NCBI RefSeq assembly: GCF_947501165.1
Contig: NZ_CANMUU010000001.1
Coordinates: forward strand, 930,001-994,000
Source: an uncultured Allomuricauda sp.
Lineage (GTDB): Bacteria > Bacteroidota > Bacteroidia > Flavobacteriales > Flavobacteriaceae
Reading direction: 5' to 3'
Length of the DNA: 64,000 bases
In this document: positions 28,367 through 36,473 of the stretch, one piece after another
How the letters are laid out: each line of letters starts with the position of its first letter
How positions within the stretch are numbered: the first letter of the stretch is position 1
Position numbers and translations under genes: made by a program
Notes under the pieces: model-generated
Seen by the model: only the letters and a program-made list of their open reading frames with translations
The model's database searches: none
Told to the model about the DNA's origin: nothing

Positions 28367-28411
28367 GTCACTTCGAGTGAAATCCCAAAGGGATTTTGTA
28401 TCGAGAAGTCT
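28367..28411. repeat. REP-like palindromic element, most complete single copy
   Basis: GTCACTTCGAG, inner hairpin AAATCCC-AAA-GGGATTT, then GTATCGAGAAGTCT. Ends 12 bases before the stop codon of the 84-residue gene on the minus strand. Confidence 0.8.
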
Positions 28412-28422
28412 ATCAACCTGAA

Positions 28423-28677
28423 TTAACCCTTCTTCACCAAAGTAGCCTCAATAAGCTCCCAAAGCACCTTTACTTGGTAGAGGGCCTCTTTTTCTTCTCG
28501 GTACAAGGGTTCGTGAGATTCGTACAGGGCCACATCGTGCACCCATTTGAGGGCCTTTACCCGGTCTGGGCCATCTAGGGCATCTACATATTCCAACAAT
28601 TTGCGCTGTGCTGGATTCAGCGTTTTAGCCATGGACGCATTACAATGCGGACACGACCGACCTTTTGAGTGTAGCAT
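28423..28677 (-). CDS. Small CxxC protein, unknown function
   Basis: An 84-residue protein with one CPHC motif near the N-terminus (residues 9-12) followed by a helical, charged body (LLEYVDALDGPDRVKALKWVHDVAL, EEKEALYQVKVLWELI). One CxxC alone could bind a metal as a dimer or act in redox chemistry. No family recognised. The frame is clean, uses normal codons and has an ATG, which supports a real gene. It is bordered by REP elements downstream and by a structured inverted repeat upstream. Confidence 0.65.
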   Translation of the reverse strand: MLHSKGRSCPHCNASMAKTLNPAQRKLLEYVDALDGPDRVKALKWVHDVALYESHEPLYREEKEALYQVKVLWELIEATLVKKG

Positions 28678-28706
28678 AACAAAAGAATTAATGATTAAAT
28701 AAAAGA

Positions 28707-28832
28707 GGACAGGTCACCTGCTACACTAATCAAAGCGGTGCCTTGAATGGTCTAGGGACTTTCACCTTTTGCCTGTCCAAACTTGTAAAACCTTGAGGTT
28801 GGGAAAGGCACCTTGAAAAACGATAAGTGTAG
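28707..28832. repeat. Nested and interleaved inverted repeats (possible structured RNA or small palindromic element)
   Basis: Three complementary pairs: CTACACT (28721-28727) with AGTGTAG (28826-28832), GGTGCCTT (28738-28745) with AAGGCACC (28805-28812) nested inside it, and GGACAGG (28707-28713) with CCTGTCC (28772-28778), which crosses the others. AACC-TTGA-GGTT inside is a small hairpin. The outer arms also resemble the ends of a miniature inverted-repeat element. It occupies most of the 289-base gap 28678-28966; no protein gene was seen there. Confidence 0.5.
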
Positions 28833-28966
28833 CGTTTCAAATATACAGTTTAAAATGGAAGGGTGGGATTTTTAATACAAAACGGGTAACTTCACTTAGT
28901 GGATGATAGATTCCATAGAACAGGAGCCATATTCCAAAACGCTATAGCAAATTATAAAGACATAAT

Positions 28967-29437
28967 GTGACTGAAGAAAGCAAAGACATACTAACACCTG
29001 GGACAATTGCATTACTAGCTGCTTTAATTGGAGCAATAGCAGCAATTATTCCGCAAATAATAATGCACTTTCTAGACCGAAACAAATCTAAAAGACAGGA
29101 AATTAGAAATATTATTGGAGAAGAGAGAAGACTTGCTTTTTTACTTGAAGAATATTACAAAGAGCTTGTAATGTATAAAACACATAAACAATATTGGTAC
29201 AAAGTATCAATATTACCAGAATTTGATGAAAAGGATAGGGATGAAGCTCATAAAACCCATCTGGAAAAGAATCAAAAGAGTTTTGAAACGATGGATAAGA
29301 TTAGGGTTGCTACGGCCGATTATTTCAAAACTATTACTCTATTCCTAAGATTAAACGGAGACAATAGCAAAATCGAAAAAATCCTTGAAGAGATAAAATG
29401 TTCAAACCAAGAAAAGCAAGTGAATACGATGAAATAG
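28967..29437 (+). CDS. Membrane-anchored helical protein, unknown function
   Basis: A 156-residue protein with a GTG start (the ATG two bases earlier is followed at once by a stop codon). One N-terminal membrane helix (about residues 14-35, TIALLAALIGAIAAIIPQII) is followed by a basic stretch RNKSKRQEIR, so the bulk is cytoplasmic, and by a charged coiled-coil-like region. No family recognised. Codons are AT-rich. It overlaps the next small reading frame by 40 bases. Part of a cluster of unknown genes between REP elements. Confidence 0.6.
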   Translation: MTEESKDILTPGTIALLAALIGAIAAIIPQIIMHFLDRNKSKRQEIRNIIGEERRLAFLLEEYYKELVMYKTHKQYWYKVSILPEFDEKDRDEAHKTHLEKNQKSFETMDKIRVATADYFKTITLFLRLNGDNSKIEKILEEIKCSNQEKQVNTMK

Positions 29438-29550
29438 ACAACTCGACAGAATTATTTAAGGCCCAAGATAAAGACGAAGATGAACTGAATCAAGAGTACA
29501 GCTTCTATTCCAAGAGCTTTTCTAAAATTAATAAACAAATGACAAAATAA
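29398..29550 (+). CDS. Possible small acidic protein (50 residues)
   Basis: ATG at 29398 to TAA at 29550 encodes 50 residues, starting MFKPRKASEYDEID and rich in D, E and K. It overlaps the end of the preceding gene in another frame by 40 bases, which is compatible with translational coupling. No homologue known to me. Acidic small frames arise readily by chance, so this is tentative. Confidence 0.3.
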   Translation: MFKPRKASEYDEIDNSTELFKAQDKDEDELNQEYSFYSKSFSKINKQMTK

Positions 29551-29718
29551 CTTGCTACCGCAATGGCCTTAATTCATTCTGGTTCTGTACAATTCAAAAG
29601 TCCTATCAATCTAGCCCAAAGGTTACTCTTGAGCTTTAGATGGAAAAGGTGTAACATTAAACGGTTGTTCAGTACTTATTAAATACATAGCATAAAGTTT
29701 ATGCCAAATCTTAAGTAA

Positions 29719-30072
29719 ATGGGTGCTGAAAAAATCGTTCTTAAAGAATCGCCGCCTTTAGAGTTCATATTCGATGAGAATTCTTTTCAAATTATAAATG
29801 CTGCCAACCCAGATAGTGAAGGTATTTATGAACATGCCACGCTGAAATCAGTCGGATTTCATAAAGAAAAAACGAATTGGTTTTTGACCATTTTTAGCTT
29901 CATGGTTGAGTTGGTAGTTGGTGTAGGTGGCGGAGATAGGTATAAAGACAAAAAAAAGCTCACAATTCATCACGCCAATAAAAAAGTGAAAATTGATTTG
30001 TTTGATTGCGAGCAAAAAACAATTGATAAATTAATATCCAAGCTAAAGGCAATCGCTAACCTTACCCCTTAG
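29719..30072 (+). CDS. Small PH-like or membrane-associated protein, unknown function
   Basis: A 117-residue protein with a beta-rich first part (LEFIFDENSFQIINAANP), a hydrophobic segment (NWFLTIFSFMVELVVGVGGG, about residues 53-73) and a C-terminal part with strands and a helix (KLTIHHANKKVKIDLFD then KTIDKLISKLKAI). The pattern recalls small proteins of Flavobacteriaceae that look like a PH-type fold, but that is a guess. It lies 43 bases before the next unknown gene and could be cotranscribed with it. Confidence 0.6.
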   Translation: MGAEKIVLKESPPLEFIFDENSFQIINAANPDSEGIYEHATLKSVGFHKEKTNWFLTIFSFMVELVVGVGGGDRYKDKKKLTIHHANKKVKIDLFDCEQKTIDKLISKLKAIANLTP

Positions 30073-30114
30073 GGGTAAACCTTAAAAGTTATTTAAAACC
30101 AGAAACAAATTCCA

Positions 30115-30996
30115 ATGAGCAGTATTCAGGACATGAATAATCGCATGAAGCAAAATCGGAATTTGAGACCTTCCAAGCGCGCAAAATTCAAAGGAGATAA
30201 TCGGAAAACGCTGTACCAAGAAACCAACGAAGAAGACCGCCCCAAATTCAAGGAATTTTCAGAATTTCAAATAAAAAAGGCAGTCGATAAATTCAGAAAA
30301 AACTCAAAATCTGATAGGCGTACGGAATGGATTATTTTAACCATACTAATAGCGGCAATGATTGCATTCATGGCCTATTTGTTAATTTCAGGAAAGAGTA
30401 GCCCCCCAATAAACACAGAGAAGAAATCGAGCTATACATATAAAAGAACTCCACCTATCATATGGAACGGGAAATTATGTGAGCCTTTAGAGGTTCCAAA
30501 TTCGGACTTTTTCTATATTCCAATGGTTGGAAACTTGGACTATGTTGATTTAGAACTAACTTACGAGATGCACAGCTCGAACATGGTTGTAGAGTATACC
30601 AGTAATATTTTGTTTATAGACAAGAACTGTGATGTAATAAATAAATTGCTGCCTAACAATGGCTCGATTAGGTATATGGATGTTCTTCTGAGAGATGAAG
30701 AATCTAGTCCTCAAAAAATCATATATAGCTTAACTGAGGAGGAACCGAACGTCCGTGGTAAAATATATAACCTTGAAAAACACTTTGTTTACATCTCTGA
30801 TTTGGATGGTAAAAACTTGACAAAAATTACAGACCGTGAAGTAAGAGGTTATAAATGGGACAGTAAACAAAAGGAAATTCTATTCTACTTTTCTTATAAA
30901 GAAGGAATGGACAATGACCTTTATGGAGTTTTTAATGTTGAATCAAATAAATTCAGACTAGTGAGTCAACGGGAAAATTCCAAAAGCTTAGAATAA
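30115..30996 (+). CDS. Single-pass membrane protein with C-terminal beta-propeller-like segment, unknown function
   Basis: A 293-residue protein. The first 70 residues are basic and disordered-looking (RMKQNRNLRPSKRAKFK), then one membrane helix at about 73-92 (IILTILIAAMIAFMAYLLI), then an extracytoplasmic domain with a TolB-like stretch (VYISDLDGKNLTKITDREV followed by YKWDSKQKEILFYF). Such blocks occur in beta-propellers, but only one or two are visible. No family recognised. The following gene is on the other strand and their stops are 7 bases apart. Confidence 0.65.
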   Translation: MSSIQDMNNRMKQNRNLRPSKRAKFKGDNRKTLYQETNEEDRPKFKEFSEFQIKKAVDKFRKNSKSDRRTEWIILTILIAAMIAFMAYLLISGKSSPPINTEKKSSYTYKRTPPIIWNGKLCEPLEVPNSDFFYIPMVGNLDYVDLELTYEMHSSNMVVEYTSNILFIDKNCDVINKLLPNNGSIRYMDVLLRDEESSPQKIIYSLTEEEPNVRGKIYNLEKHFVYISDLDGKNLTKITDREVRGYKWDSKQKEILFYFSYKEGMDNDLYGVFNVESNKFRLVSQRENSKSLE

Positions 30997-31003
30997 TGGG
31001 GTG

Positions 31004-31582
31004 TTAGTTATTACTGACCAAAATCTCATTAATCTGGACCATGTGGCGCTCCATGTGGCAGAGTAAAAATTCAAAAGCTTCGGGCAAATAAAAATTTACA
31101 ATGGGCCCAATAGCCGAGGAGAACTTTTTCTTTGAAACATCTTTGCTACGGCTACTTAAAATGGCTTGCTTTAGGTGATTGTTCAGTTCAGAAAAATCGA
31201 CAAACACGGCATCTATTTTTTCTTGGGTCAGGTCAGCGGCTGTAAATATAGGAGTAAAGCGTTTTAAGGTCTTCATTTTCATTTTGCGCTTACCATCTTT
31301 TGACAGCTGCCCTTGAATCACAAACTTTTGCCACCCACGTGCCTTAAACCCTTCCGTTTCTTTTTGAACATCCGGAGATTGGGAAAGGGCATTATCAATT
31401 TTTGGCACATAGATACGATAGGCCATGTTGAGGTGCTCAATTACTTCCACCACATTCCATGATTTTGGTCTAGGCGCGGTGATGAGTTCATCTACATCCA
31501 ATTTTGAAATAGATTCTATCTTGGATAGGATACCATTCAATCGCTGAATTTGATTTTCGGAAGTCAAAATTAAGCTCGCCAT
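31004..31582 (-). CDS. DinB-like (DUF1569-type) protein
   Basis: A 192-residue helical protein of the DinB/YfiT superfamily. The pattern RPKSWNVVEVIEHLNMAYRIY, with His in the second helix, and the C-terminal LLCHMERHMVQINEI with two His, give the three-His metal site typical of the fold. Members include bacillithiol- or mycothiol-dependent transferases and stress proteins, but no substrate can be inferred. Monocistronic; the 257-base gap upstream holds a REPIN-like element. Confidence 0.8.
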   Translation of the reverse strand: MASLILTSENQIQRLNGILSKIESISKLDVDELITAPRPKSWNVVEVIEHLNMAYRIYVPKIDNALSQSPDVQKETEGFKARGWQKFVIQGQLSKDGKRKMKMKTLKRFTPIFTAADLTQEKIDAVFVDFSELNNHLKQAILSSRSKDVSKKKFSSAIGPIVNFYLPEAFEFLLCHMERHMVQINEILVSNN

Positions 31583-31707
31583 AACTGTTCGTTTTTTTGA
31601 TTACAGCAAAGTTCAGTCAAGATGATGATTTAAAACTTGATGCAGGTCAAGAAATAGTATTTTCAGTAATCAGTAATGTACCATTCGTGTCAATTCGTGG
31701 CACATGC

Positions 31708-31784
31708 GTCATTCTGAATTCATTTCAGAATCTCAACAATCTTATATACCAACTATGGGAAACTGAAACAAGTTCAGTTTGACG
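31708..31784. repeat. REPIN-like element, variant type
   Basis: GTCATTCTGAATTCATTTCAGAATCTC contains the hairpin ATTCTGAA/TTCAGAAT. The right end has AACTGAA-ACAAG-TTCAGTT followed by TGACG, complementary to the left GTCA end. It has the same outer GTCA/TGAC logic as the main REP family but different inner sequence. Lies in the 31583-31839 gap. Confidence 0.55.
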
Positions 31785-31839
31785 TAAACCATTTTCAGGT
31801 AATAATTCCAAAAATCCAAAAGCGAAGCTGTCCAAATAT

Positions 31840-32442
31840 CTAATAGACTGACCCGTCATGCTTTCCTTTTTCCCAACCCGTTTTGCCCAAATATTGCTCG
31901 GCACTTTCCACGGCACCATCCTCAATCGAAGTTCCCATGGAATCGTTCCAACGGTTGAGGTATCCAAACAAGGAGATAACCCCTAGCATTTCCACAATCT
32001 CCCCTTCGTTCCAGTGTTCGTCGAGTCGCTTTTTTATTTCGGCATCTACGGCATTGGGTACTTGGGATGCTGCCAAAGAAAAATCCAATGCAGCACGTTC
32101 TGCTTCAGAGAAAGCTGGGTGGGTTCGGTATTCCCAGATGTTATCCAACTGTTCCTGTTCTGCGCCGTAGCGTTCTGCAGCTCGAATAGCATGGGCCTGG
32201 CAATAGCGACACCCAGTGGCATTGCTGCTTACCCACGCAATCATCCGTTTGAGTGCAGAAGTAACCCTTCCCTCATTGGCCATAACTGCCTTGTTCAGGT
32301 TGATGAAGGCTTTAGAAATGGCAGGTCTGTGCTGCATGGTCAAGACCGAATTGGGGCAAAACCCCAAAGTCTCATTAAAGAATTCAGCCAGTTTTTTGGT
32401 ATCCGGATCGTGGTTGGGGTCTAAAGGTTGTACTAGGGCCAT
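31840..32442 (-). CDS. AhpD/carboxymuconolactone-decarboxylase-like protein (peroxidase-related)
   Basis: A 200-residue protein from the ATG giving MALVQPLDPNHDP; the longer frame upstream (to 32472) would add ten residues encoded next to a REP element and is unlikely. The redox motif GCRYCQAHAIRAAERYG is the AhpD-type C-x-x-C with a downstream His, and the surrounding helices (ALKRMIAWVSSNAT) fit the CMD fold. Likely a thiol-based peroxide reductase or detoxifying enzyme. Located beside an OsmC gene on the opposite strand. Confidence 0.85.
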   Translation of the reverse strand: MALVQPLDPNHDPDTKKLAEFFNETLGFCPNSVLTMQHRPAISKAFINLNKAVMANEGRVTSALKRMIAWVSSNATGCRYCQAHAIRAAERYGAEQEQLDNIWEYRTHPAFSEAERAALDFSLAASQVPNAVDAEIKKRLDEHWNEGEIVEMLGVISLFGYLNRWNDSMGTSIEDGAVESAEQYLGKTGWEKGKHDGSVY

Positions 32443-32467
32443 AAAGATTTTTTTTGAAATGAAGAAT

Positions 32468-32495
32468 GTCATGTCGAGCGCAGTCGAGACATCTC
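32468..32495. repeat. REP-like palindromic element in the AhpD-like / OsmC divergent region
   Basis: GTCATGTCGAGCGCAGTCGAGACAT: ATGTC...GACAT pairs, with the same GAGCGCAGTCGAGA core as the REPIN at 28244. It lies between the two divergent start codons, so it may be transcribed or affect expression. Confidence 0.75.
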
Positions 32496-32539
32496 TTTGT
32501 TGTATTTTTGAAAGTTACAAGAAACGAAAATTTACCATC

Positions 32540-32974
32540 ATGACAAATCATATTACCACCAAGTGGCTAGGAGAAATGGCCTTTGAAAGCAACAATCCCT
32601 CAGGACTTTCCATTAAGATTGATGCGGGACCTGAGAATGGAGGAGCAGGCGAAGGTTTACGACCCAAAGCGCTCATGCTTTCTTCCTTGGCGGGCTGCTC
32701 TGGTTTGGATGTGGCCTCTCTCATTAAAAAAATGAAACTAGAAGTAGATGATTTTCAAATGGAGACCATCGCCAATTTAACTGACGAGCATCCCAAATAT
32801 TATGATTCGGTGGTCATTGAATATCATTTCCATGGGAGCAATCTCAATGAAGACAAACTTCAAAAAGCAGTAGACCTATCCGTTGAAGAATACTGTGGCG
32901 TGATGGAAATGTTCCGGCGGTTTGCTGAGTTGGAAATCAAAACGTTTTTTCATCACAAGGAGGTTGAAATTTAA
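32540..32974 (+). CDS. OsmC-family protein (hydroperoxide reductase-like)
   Basis: A 144-residue OsmC/Ohr-like protein from the ATG at 32540 (MTNHITTKWLGEM); the longer frame back to 32216 runs through the opposing gene and the REP and is not used. The two active-site cysteines are in LAGCSGLD and VEEYCGV, with PKALMLSSLAGC the family signature before the first. Such proteins reduce organic hydroperoxides using thiols. It stands next to an AhpD-like gene, suggesting an oxidative-stress pair. Confidence 0.9.
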   Translation: MTNHITTKWLGEMAFESNNPSGLSIKIDAGPENGGAGEGLRPKALMLSSLAGCSGLDVASLIKKMKLEVDDFQMETIANLTDEHPKYYDSVVIEYHFHGSNLNEDKLQKAVDLSVEEYCGVMEMFRRFAELEIKTFFHHKEVEI

Positions 32975-33102
32975 AAACTCAAGAGCAAGTTCAAACAAAG
33001 TTCAAGCTCAACTTTAAAGAACAAGGTTGAGTTTACTTAAAAGACTTATATTGAAAATCTAAAATTGGTATCAACTCAGCCTCAAAATCAAATCTCAGAT
33101 AT

Positions 33103-33456
33103 ATGAGTGATAAAAAGTTTGATTTAGAGGATAGATTTGTTGAATTAGCAGCCGACATTGCTCTTTTTTGTAAAGACCTACCCTCCGATTTTACAGGTCA
33201 ATATTATGGAAATCAATTGCTACGTTCGGGTGGAAGTGCAGCTTTGAACTTTGGCGAAGCCCAAGGAACCTATACACCTAAAGACTATCGATTTAAAGCT
33301 TCATTGGTGTTGAAGGAGTTAAAAGAATCTAGGGTTAACTTGAGGATTCTGAGTCGAATTAACTATGGTTCAGAACAAATTAAGCATAACCTGTTGGATG
33401 AGATTGAGCAATTGGTCAAAATAACATCCACAATTATCAAGAATAAAACGCCTTGA
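33103..33456 (+). CDS. Four-helix-bundle protein (23S rRNA intervening-sequence type)
   Basis: A 117-residue helical protein of the four-helix-bundle family first found in intervening sequences of 23S rRNA genes. Diagnostic segments are GNQLLRSGGSAALNFGEAQG and KASLVLKELKESRVNLRIL. Here it is free-standing next to recJ, 36 bases upstream of the recJ start, as often seen in Bacteroidota. Function is unknown; RNA or DNA binding has been suggested for the family because of basic helices. Confidence 0.9.
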   Translation: MSDKKFDLEDRFVELAADIALFCKDLPSDFTGQYYGNQLLRSGGSAALNFGEAQGTYTPKDYRFKASLVLKELKESRVNLRILSRINYGSEQIKHNLLDEIEQLVKITSTIIKNKTP

Positions 33457-33492
33457 ACTTGAACTTTTTCCCTAAACTTGAATTTTAACTGT

Positions 33493-35202
33493 ATGCGCTG
33501 GACCGTTAAACCCGCTCCTTCAACTAAACATATAAAAGAGCTTTCCGAATCCCTCAAGGTGGATAAATTGATTGCTCATTTGTTGCTGCAACGGGGCATC
33601 TCCAATTATGAAGAAGCCAAAAAGTTCTTTCGTCCCGGTTTTGAGGATATCCATTCGCCTTTTTTAATGAAGGATATGGACAAAGCTGTGGCACGAATTG
33701 AAGAAGCCATGGCAAAGAGGGAGAATATTTTGGTCTATGGAGATTATGATGTGGATGGAACCACTTCCGTAGCCCTGATGTCATCTTTTCTAAAAGAGAC
33801 CTACCCTAATGTAGCGACATATATTCCAGACCGCTATGCTGAAGGCTACGGGGTTTCTTTTAAAGGAATAGATTTTGCCTCTGATAACGATTTTACGCTA
33901 ATTGTTGCTTTAGACTGCGGGGTAAAGGCCATTGACAAAGTGAAATACGCTAATGAAAAAGGAATAGACTTTATAATCTGCGACCATCACCGCCCAGGAG
34001 AAGTGCTTCCAGAAGCCGCGGCCGTTTTGGACCCGAAACGGGAAGATTGCGAATACCCGTACAAAGAATTATGTGGTTGTGGTGTAGGGTTCAAGTTGAT
34101 TCAGGCATTATGGGAAAAGAGTGGAGGAACAGTTGAAGAACTAACCCCTTACTTAGATTTAGTGGCCACGGCCATTGCTGCAGATATTGTTCCTATGACA
34201 GGCGAGAACAGGGTTTTGGCCTATTATGGTTTAAAGGTAATCAACACGGCTCCAAGAATTGGTTTTAAGGCCATTATTGGACAATTGAAAAAGAAGGAGC
34301 TTGCCATTTCTGATGTTGTTTTTGTGATAGCACCTCGTATTAATGCCGCAGGACGCATAAAACATGGAGGGCATGCGGTGCAATTATTAGTGGAGGAAAA
34401 TATGGAAGCCGCGCAAAGATGGGCTGAAGAAATTGAACAGTTCAACACAGATAGGAGACAGTTAGACCAAGCAATTACGAAAGAAGCACTGCTTCAGATT
34501 CACGAGAACCAGGAAGAAGATAGGTTTACCTCTGTGGTGTATAATGAAAACTGGCATAAAGGCGTAATCGGAATCGTGGCATCCCGTTTAACCGAAACGT
34601 ATTATCGACCTACTTTGGTTTTCACCAAAAGTGGGGACAAATTGGCGGCTTCGGCTCGTTCCGTAAAGGGGTTTGATGTCTACAATGCTTTAGATGCTTG
34701 TTCGGATACTTTGGAGCAGTTTGGAGGACACAAATATGCTGCTGGCTTAACCCTTTTGGAAAGCCAGTATAAAAAATTCAAACAGCAATTTGAAACTGTA
34801 GTGGCGTCAACCATAGACCCGACCCTTTTGGAACCTGAAATTTCCATTGATGCTGAAATCGAACTCAACCAGATTACCCCCAAATTGTATCGTATTTTAA
34901 AACAGTTTGCCCCTTTTGGACCTGGAAACATGACTCCAATTTTCATGACACCACAAGTAAAAGATACGGGTTATGGAAAATGTGTGGGTGAGGACGAAAA
35001 GCATTTAAAGTGTAAGGTTGTTCAAAACAAGAATGTCACTTCGAGCGCGGTCGAGAAGTCTTTTGACGCCATCGGATTTAACTTAGGTCACTGCAAGGAT
35101 AAAATCACAAAGAATAACCCGTTTGATATTGTTTTCTCTTTGGATGAAAATGAATGGAATGGAAATGTTAGCTTGCAATTGAAACTTAGGGATATTCGAT
35201 AG
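33493..35202 (+). CDS. recJ: Single-stranded-DNA-specific exonuclease RecJ
   Basis: A 569-residue 5'-3' exonuclease of recombination and mismatch repair. ATG chosen at 33493 (MRWTVKPAPS), the family start; five upstream residues are possible. DHH motifs: GDYDVDGTTS, ALDCGVKA, ICDHHRPGE, AADIVPM; the DHHA1 part has GIVASR, SARS and FGGHKYAAGL. Near the end (codons for residues about 515-523) a 27-base REP element (35035-35061) is read in frame as VTSSAVEKS, adding about nine residues to a linker before FDAIGFNLG. Catalytic residues are intact, so activity is probably kept. Confidence 0.95.
   Translation: MRWTVKPAPSTKHIKELSESLKVDKLIAHLLLQRGISNYEEAKKFFRPGFEDIHSPFLMKDMDKAVARIEEAMAKRENILVYGDYDVDGTTSVALMSSFLKETYPNVATYIPDRYAEGYGVSFKGIDFASDNDFTLIVALDCGVKAIDKVKYANEKGIDFIICDHHRPGEVLPEAAAVLDPKREDCEYPYKELCGCGVGFKLIQALWEKSGGTVEELTPYLDLVATAIAADIVPMTGENRVLAYYGLKVINTAPRIGFKAIIGQLKKKELAISDVVFVIAPRINAAGRIKHGGHAVQLLVEENMEAAQRWAEEIEQFNTDRRQLDQAITKEALLQIHENQEEDRFTSVVYNENWHKGVIGIVASRLTETYYRPTLVFTKSGDKLAASARSVKGFDVYNALDACSDTLEQFGGHKYAAGLTLLESQYKKFKQQFETVVASTIDPTLLEPEISIDAEIELNQITPKLYRILKQFAPFGPGNMTPIFMTPQVKDTGYGKCVGEDEKHLKCKVVQNKNVTSSAVEKSFDAIGFNLGHCKDKITKNNPFDIVFSLDENEWNGNVSLQLKLRDIR
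35035..35061. repeat. REP-like element inside the recJ coding sequence
   Basis: GTCACTTCGAG (35035-35045) and CGAGAAGTCT (35052-35061) are the same terminal sequences as the intergenic copies, with core GAGCGCGGTCGAGA. Its length of 27 bases (nine codons) preserves the recJ frame. Confidence 0.85.
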
Positions 35203-35207
35203 TTTTC

Positions 35208-36467
35208 ATGGATCCATACGCTGCACTCCGATATAAGGAATTCAATATTTTTTTACTGGTTCGCTTTGCCATGGTATTTGCATGGTCCATGCAGTTTATC
35301 GTGATTGAGTGGCAGGTTTATTCATTGACCAAAGACCCACTTTCTTTAGGAATTATTGGTTTGATGGAAGTGATTCCCGCGGTGGGTACGGCGCTTTTTG
35401 CAGGTCATGTTGTAGATCAGACGGAAAAGCGTGATTTGTTAGTAAAGTGCATTCTTGGTTTTTCGGTAATTAGTTTGGGTCTGTTTTTTCTAAGTGACCC
35501 TGATTTGGAAGCATCGCTGTCTTCCAAGACCATTCTCTACCTAATTTACACTTTGGTGTTTTTAGGTGGTTTGGTAAGGGCGTTCATAGGCCCAACTATT
35601 TTCTCCTTGATTGCATTGATTGTTCCTAAAAGGATTTATCCGAATGCTGCGACATGGAGCAGTTCTACATGGCAATTAGCCTCTGTCTTGGGACCAGCTT
35701 TAGCTGGATTCTCTATTAGCTGGATTGGGGTGCATTGGTCTATGTGTGTAATTTTCGGTTTTTCGCTGATGGCCCTTTTGTTTTTATTCCGAATTCCCAG
35801 AAAGCCCATTCTCAATCCAAAAATTGGAGAACCTATTCTTCAAAGTTTAAAAGATGGATTGAAATTCGTTTTCAACAGCAAAGCTATTTTTGGTGCCCTG
35901 ACTCTTGATATGATAGCCGTCCTTTTTGGCGGAGCGGTTGCGCTATTGCCCATTTATGCTCAGGATATTTTACAAGTAGGCTCTGAAGGATTTGGAATAT
36001 TGCGTGCGGCGCCAGCCGTGGGAGCATCCATTACCATGTTAGGTTCCACCAGATTTCCGCTCCACAAGAAGGCGGGCAAGAAATTATTGTGGGCCGTGTT
36101 TGGATTTGGAATCTGTATCATTGTCTTTGGGGTATCTAAGATTTTTTGGGTTTCAGTGGCTGCTTTATTTTTAAGTGGTGCTGTTGATGGGGTATCCATG
36201 ATAATTCGCCAAACCATTCTCCAACTGAAAACGCCAGATAATATGAGGGGCCGGGTAGCCTCTGTAAATTCTATTTTTGTGGGATCATCCAATGAACTCG
36301 GCGCTTTTGAAAGCGGTCTTGCCGCTAAAATCCTAGGAACGGTTCCAGCGGTGGTTTTTGGGGGTTGTATGACTTTATTGACGGTAGGGGGGATGGCCGC
36401 CTTCTTTCCTAAATTCAGAAAACTGGATTTAACGGCTGATGTTGAGGAACGGGAGAGTGAAGTTTAA
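35208..36467 (+). CDS. MFS transporter, EntS/MFS_3 type
   Basis: A 419-residue major-facilitator protein with about 12 membrane helices. Features of the EntS-like group include FAGHVVDQTEKRDLL in the loop after helix 2 and the final DNMRGRVASVNSIFVGSSNELGAFESG. The substrate is unknown; the family exports siderophores or other small molecules. It starts 5 bases after the recJ stop, so the two are cotranscribed, though no functional link is known. Confidence 0.88.
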   Translation: MDPYAALRYKEFNIFLLVRFAMVFAWSMQFIVIEWQVYSLTKDPLSLGIIGLMEVIPAVGTALFAGHVVDQTEKRDLLVKCILGFSVISLGLFFLSDPDLEASLSSKTILYLIYTLVFLGGLVRAFIGPTIFSLIALIVPKRIYPNAATWSSSTWQLASVLGPALAGFSISWIGVHWSMCVIFGFSLMALLFLFRIPRKPILNPKIGEPILQSLKDGLKFVFNSKAIFGALTLDMIAVLFGGAVALLPIYAQDILQVGSEGFGILRAAPAVGASITMLGSTRFPLHKKAGKKLLWAVFGFGICIIVFGVSKIFWVSVAALFLSGAVDGVSMIIRQTILQLKTPDNMRGRVASVNSIFVGSSNELGAFESGLAAKILGTVPAVVFGGCMTLLTVGGMAAFFPKFRKLDLTADVEERESEV

Positions 36468-36473
36468 CTAAAT

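Noticed and set aside
28070..28422. Possible toxin-antitoxin genes in the REP-rich gap
   Set aside because: The open frames are short, run through palindromic repeats and have no recognisable domain.
32443..32472. Ten-residue N-terminal extension of the AhpD-like protein
   Set aside because: It runs into the REP element; the internal ATG at 32442 matches the family start better.
32216..32539. N-terminal extension of the OsmC gene
   Set aside because: It would run through the AhpD-like gene on the other strand and the REP element; the ATG at 32540 gives the normal OsmC start.
33103..33456. rRNA intervening sequence
   Set aside because: The protein family is known from such sites, but no 23S rRNA sequence is present around it.
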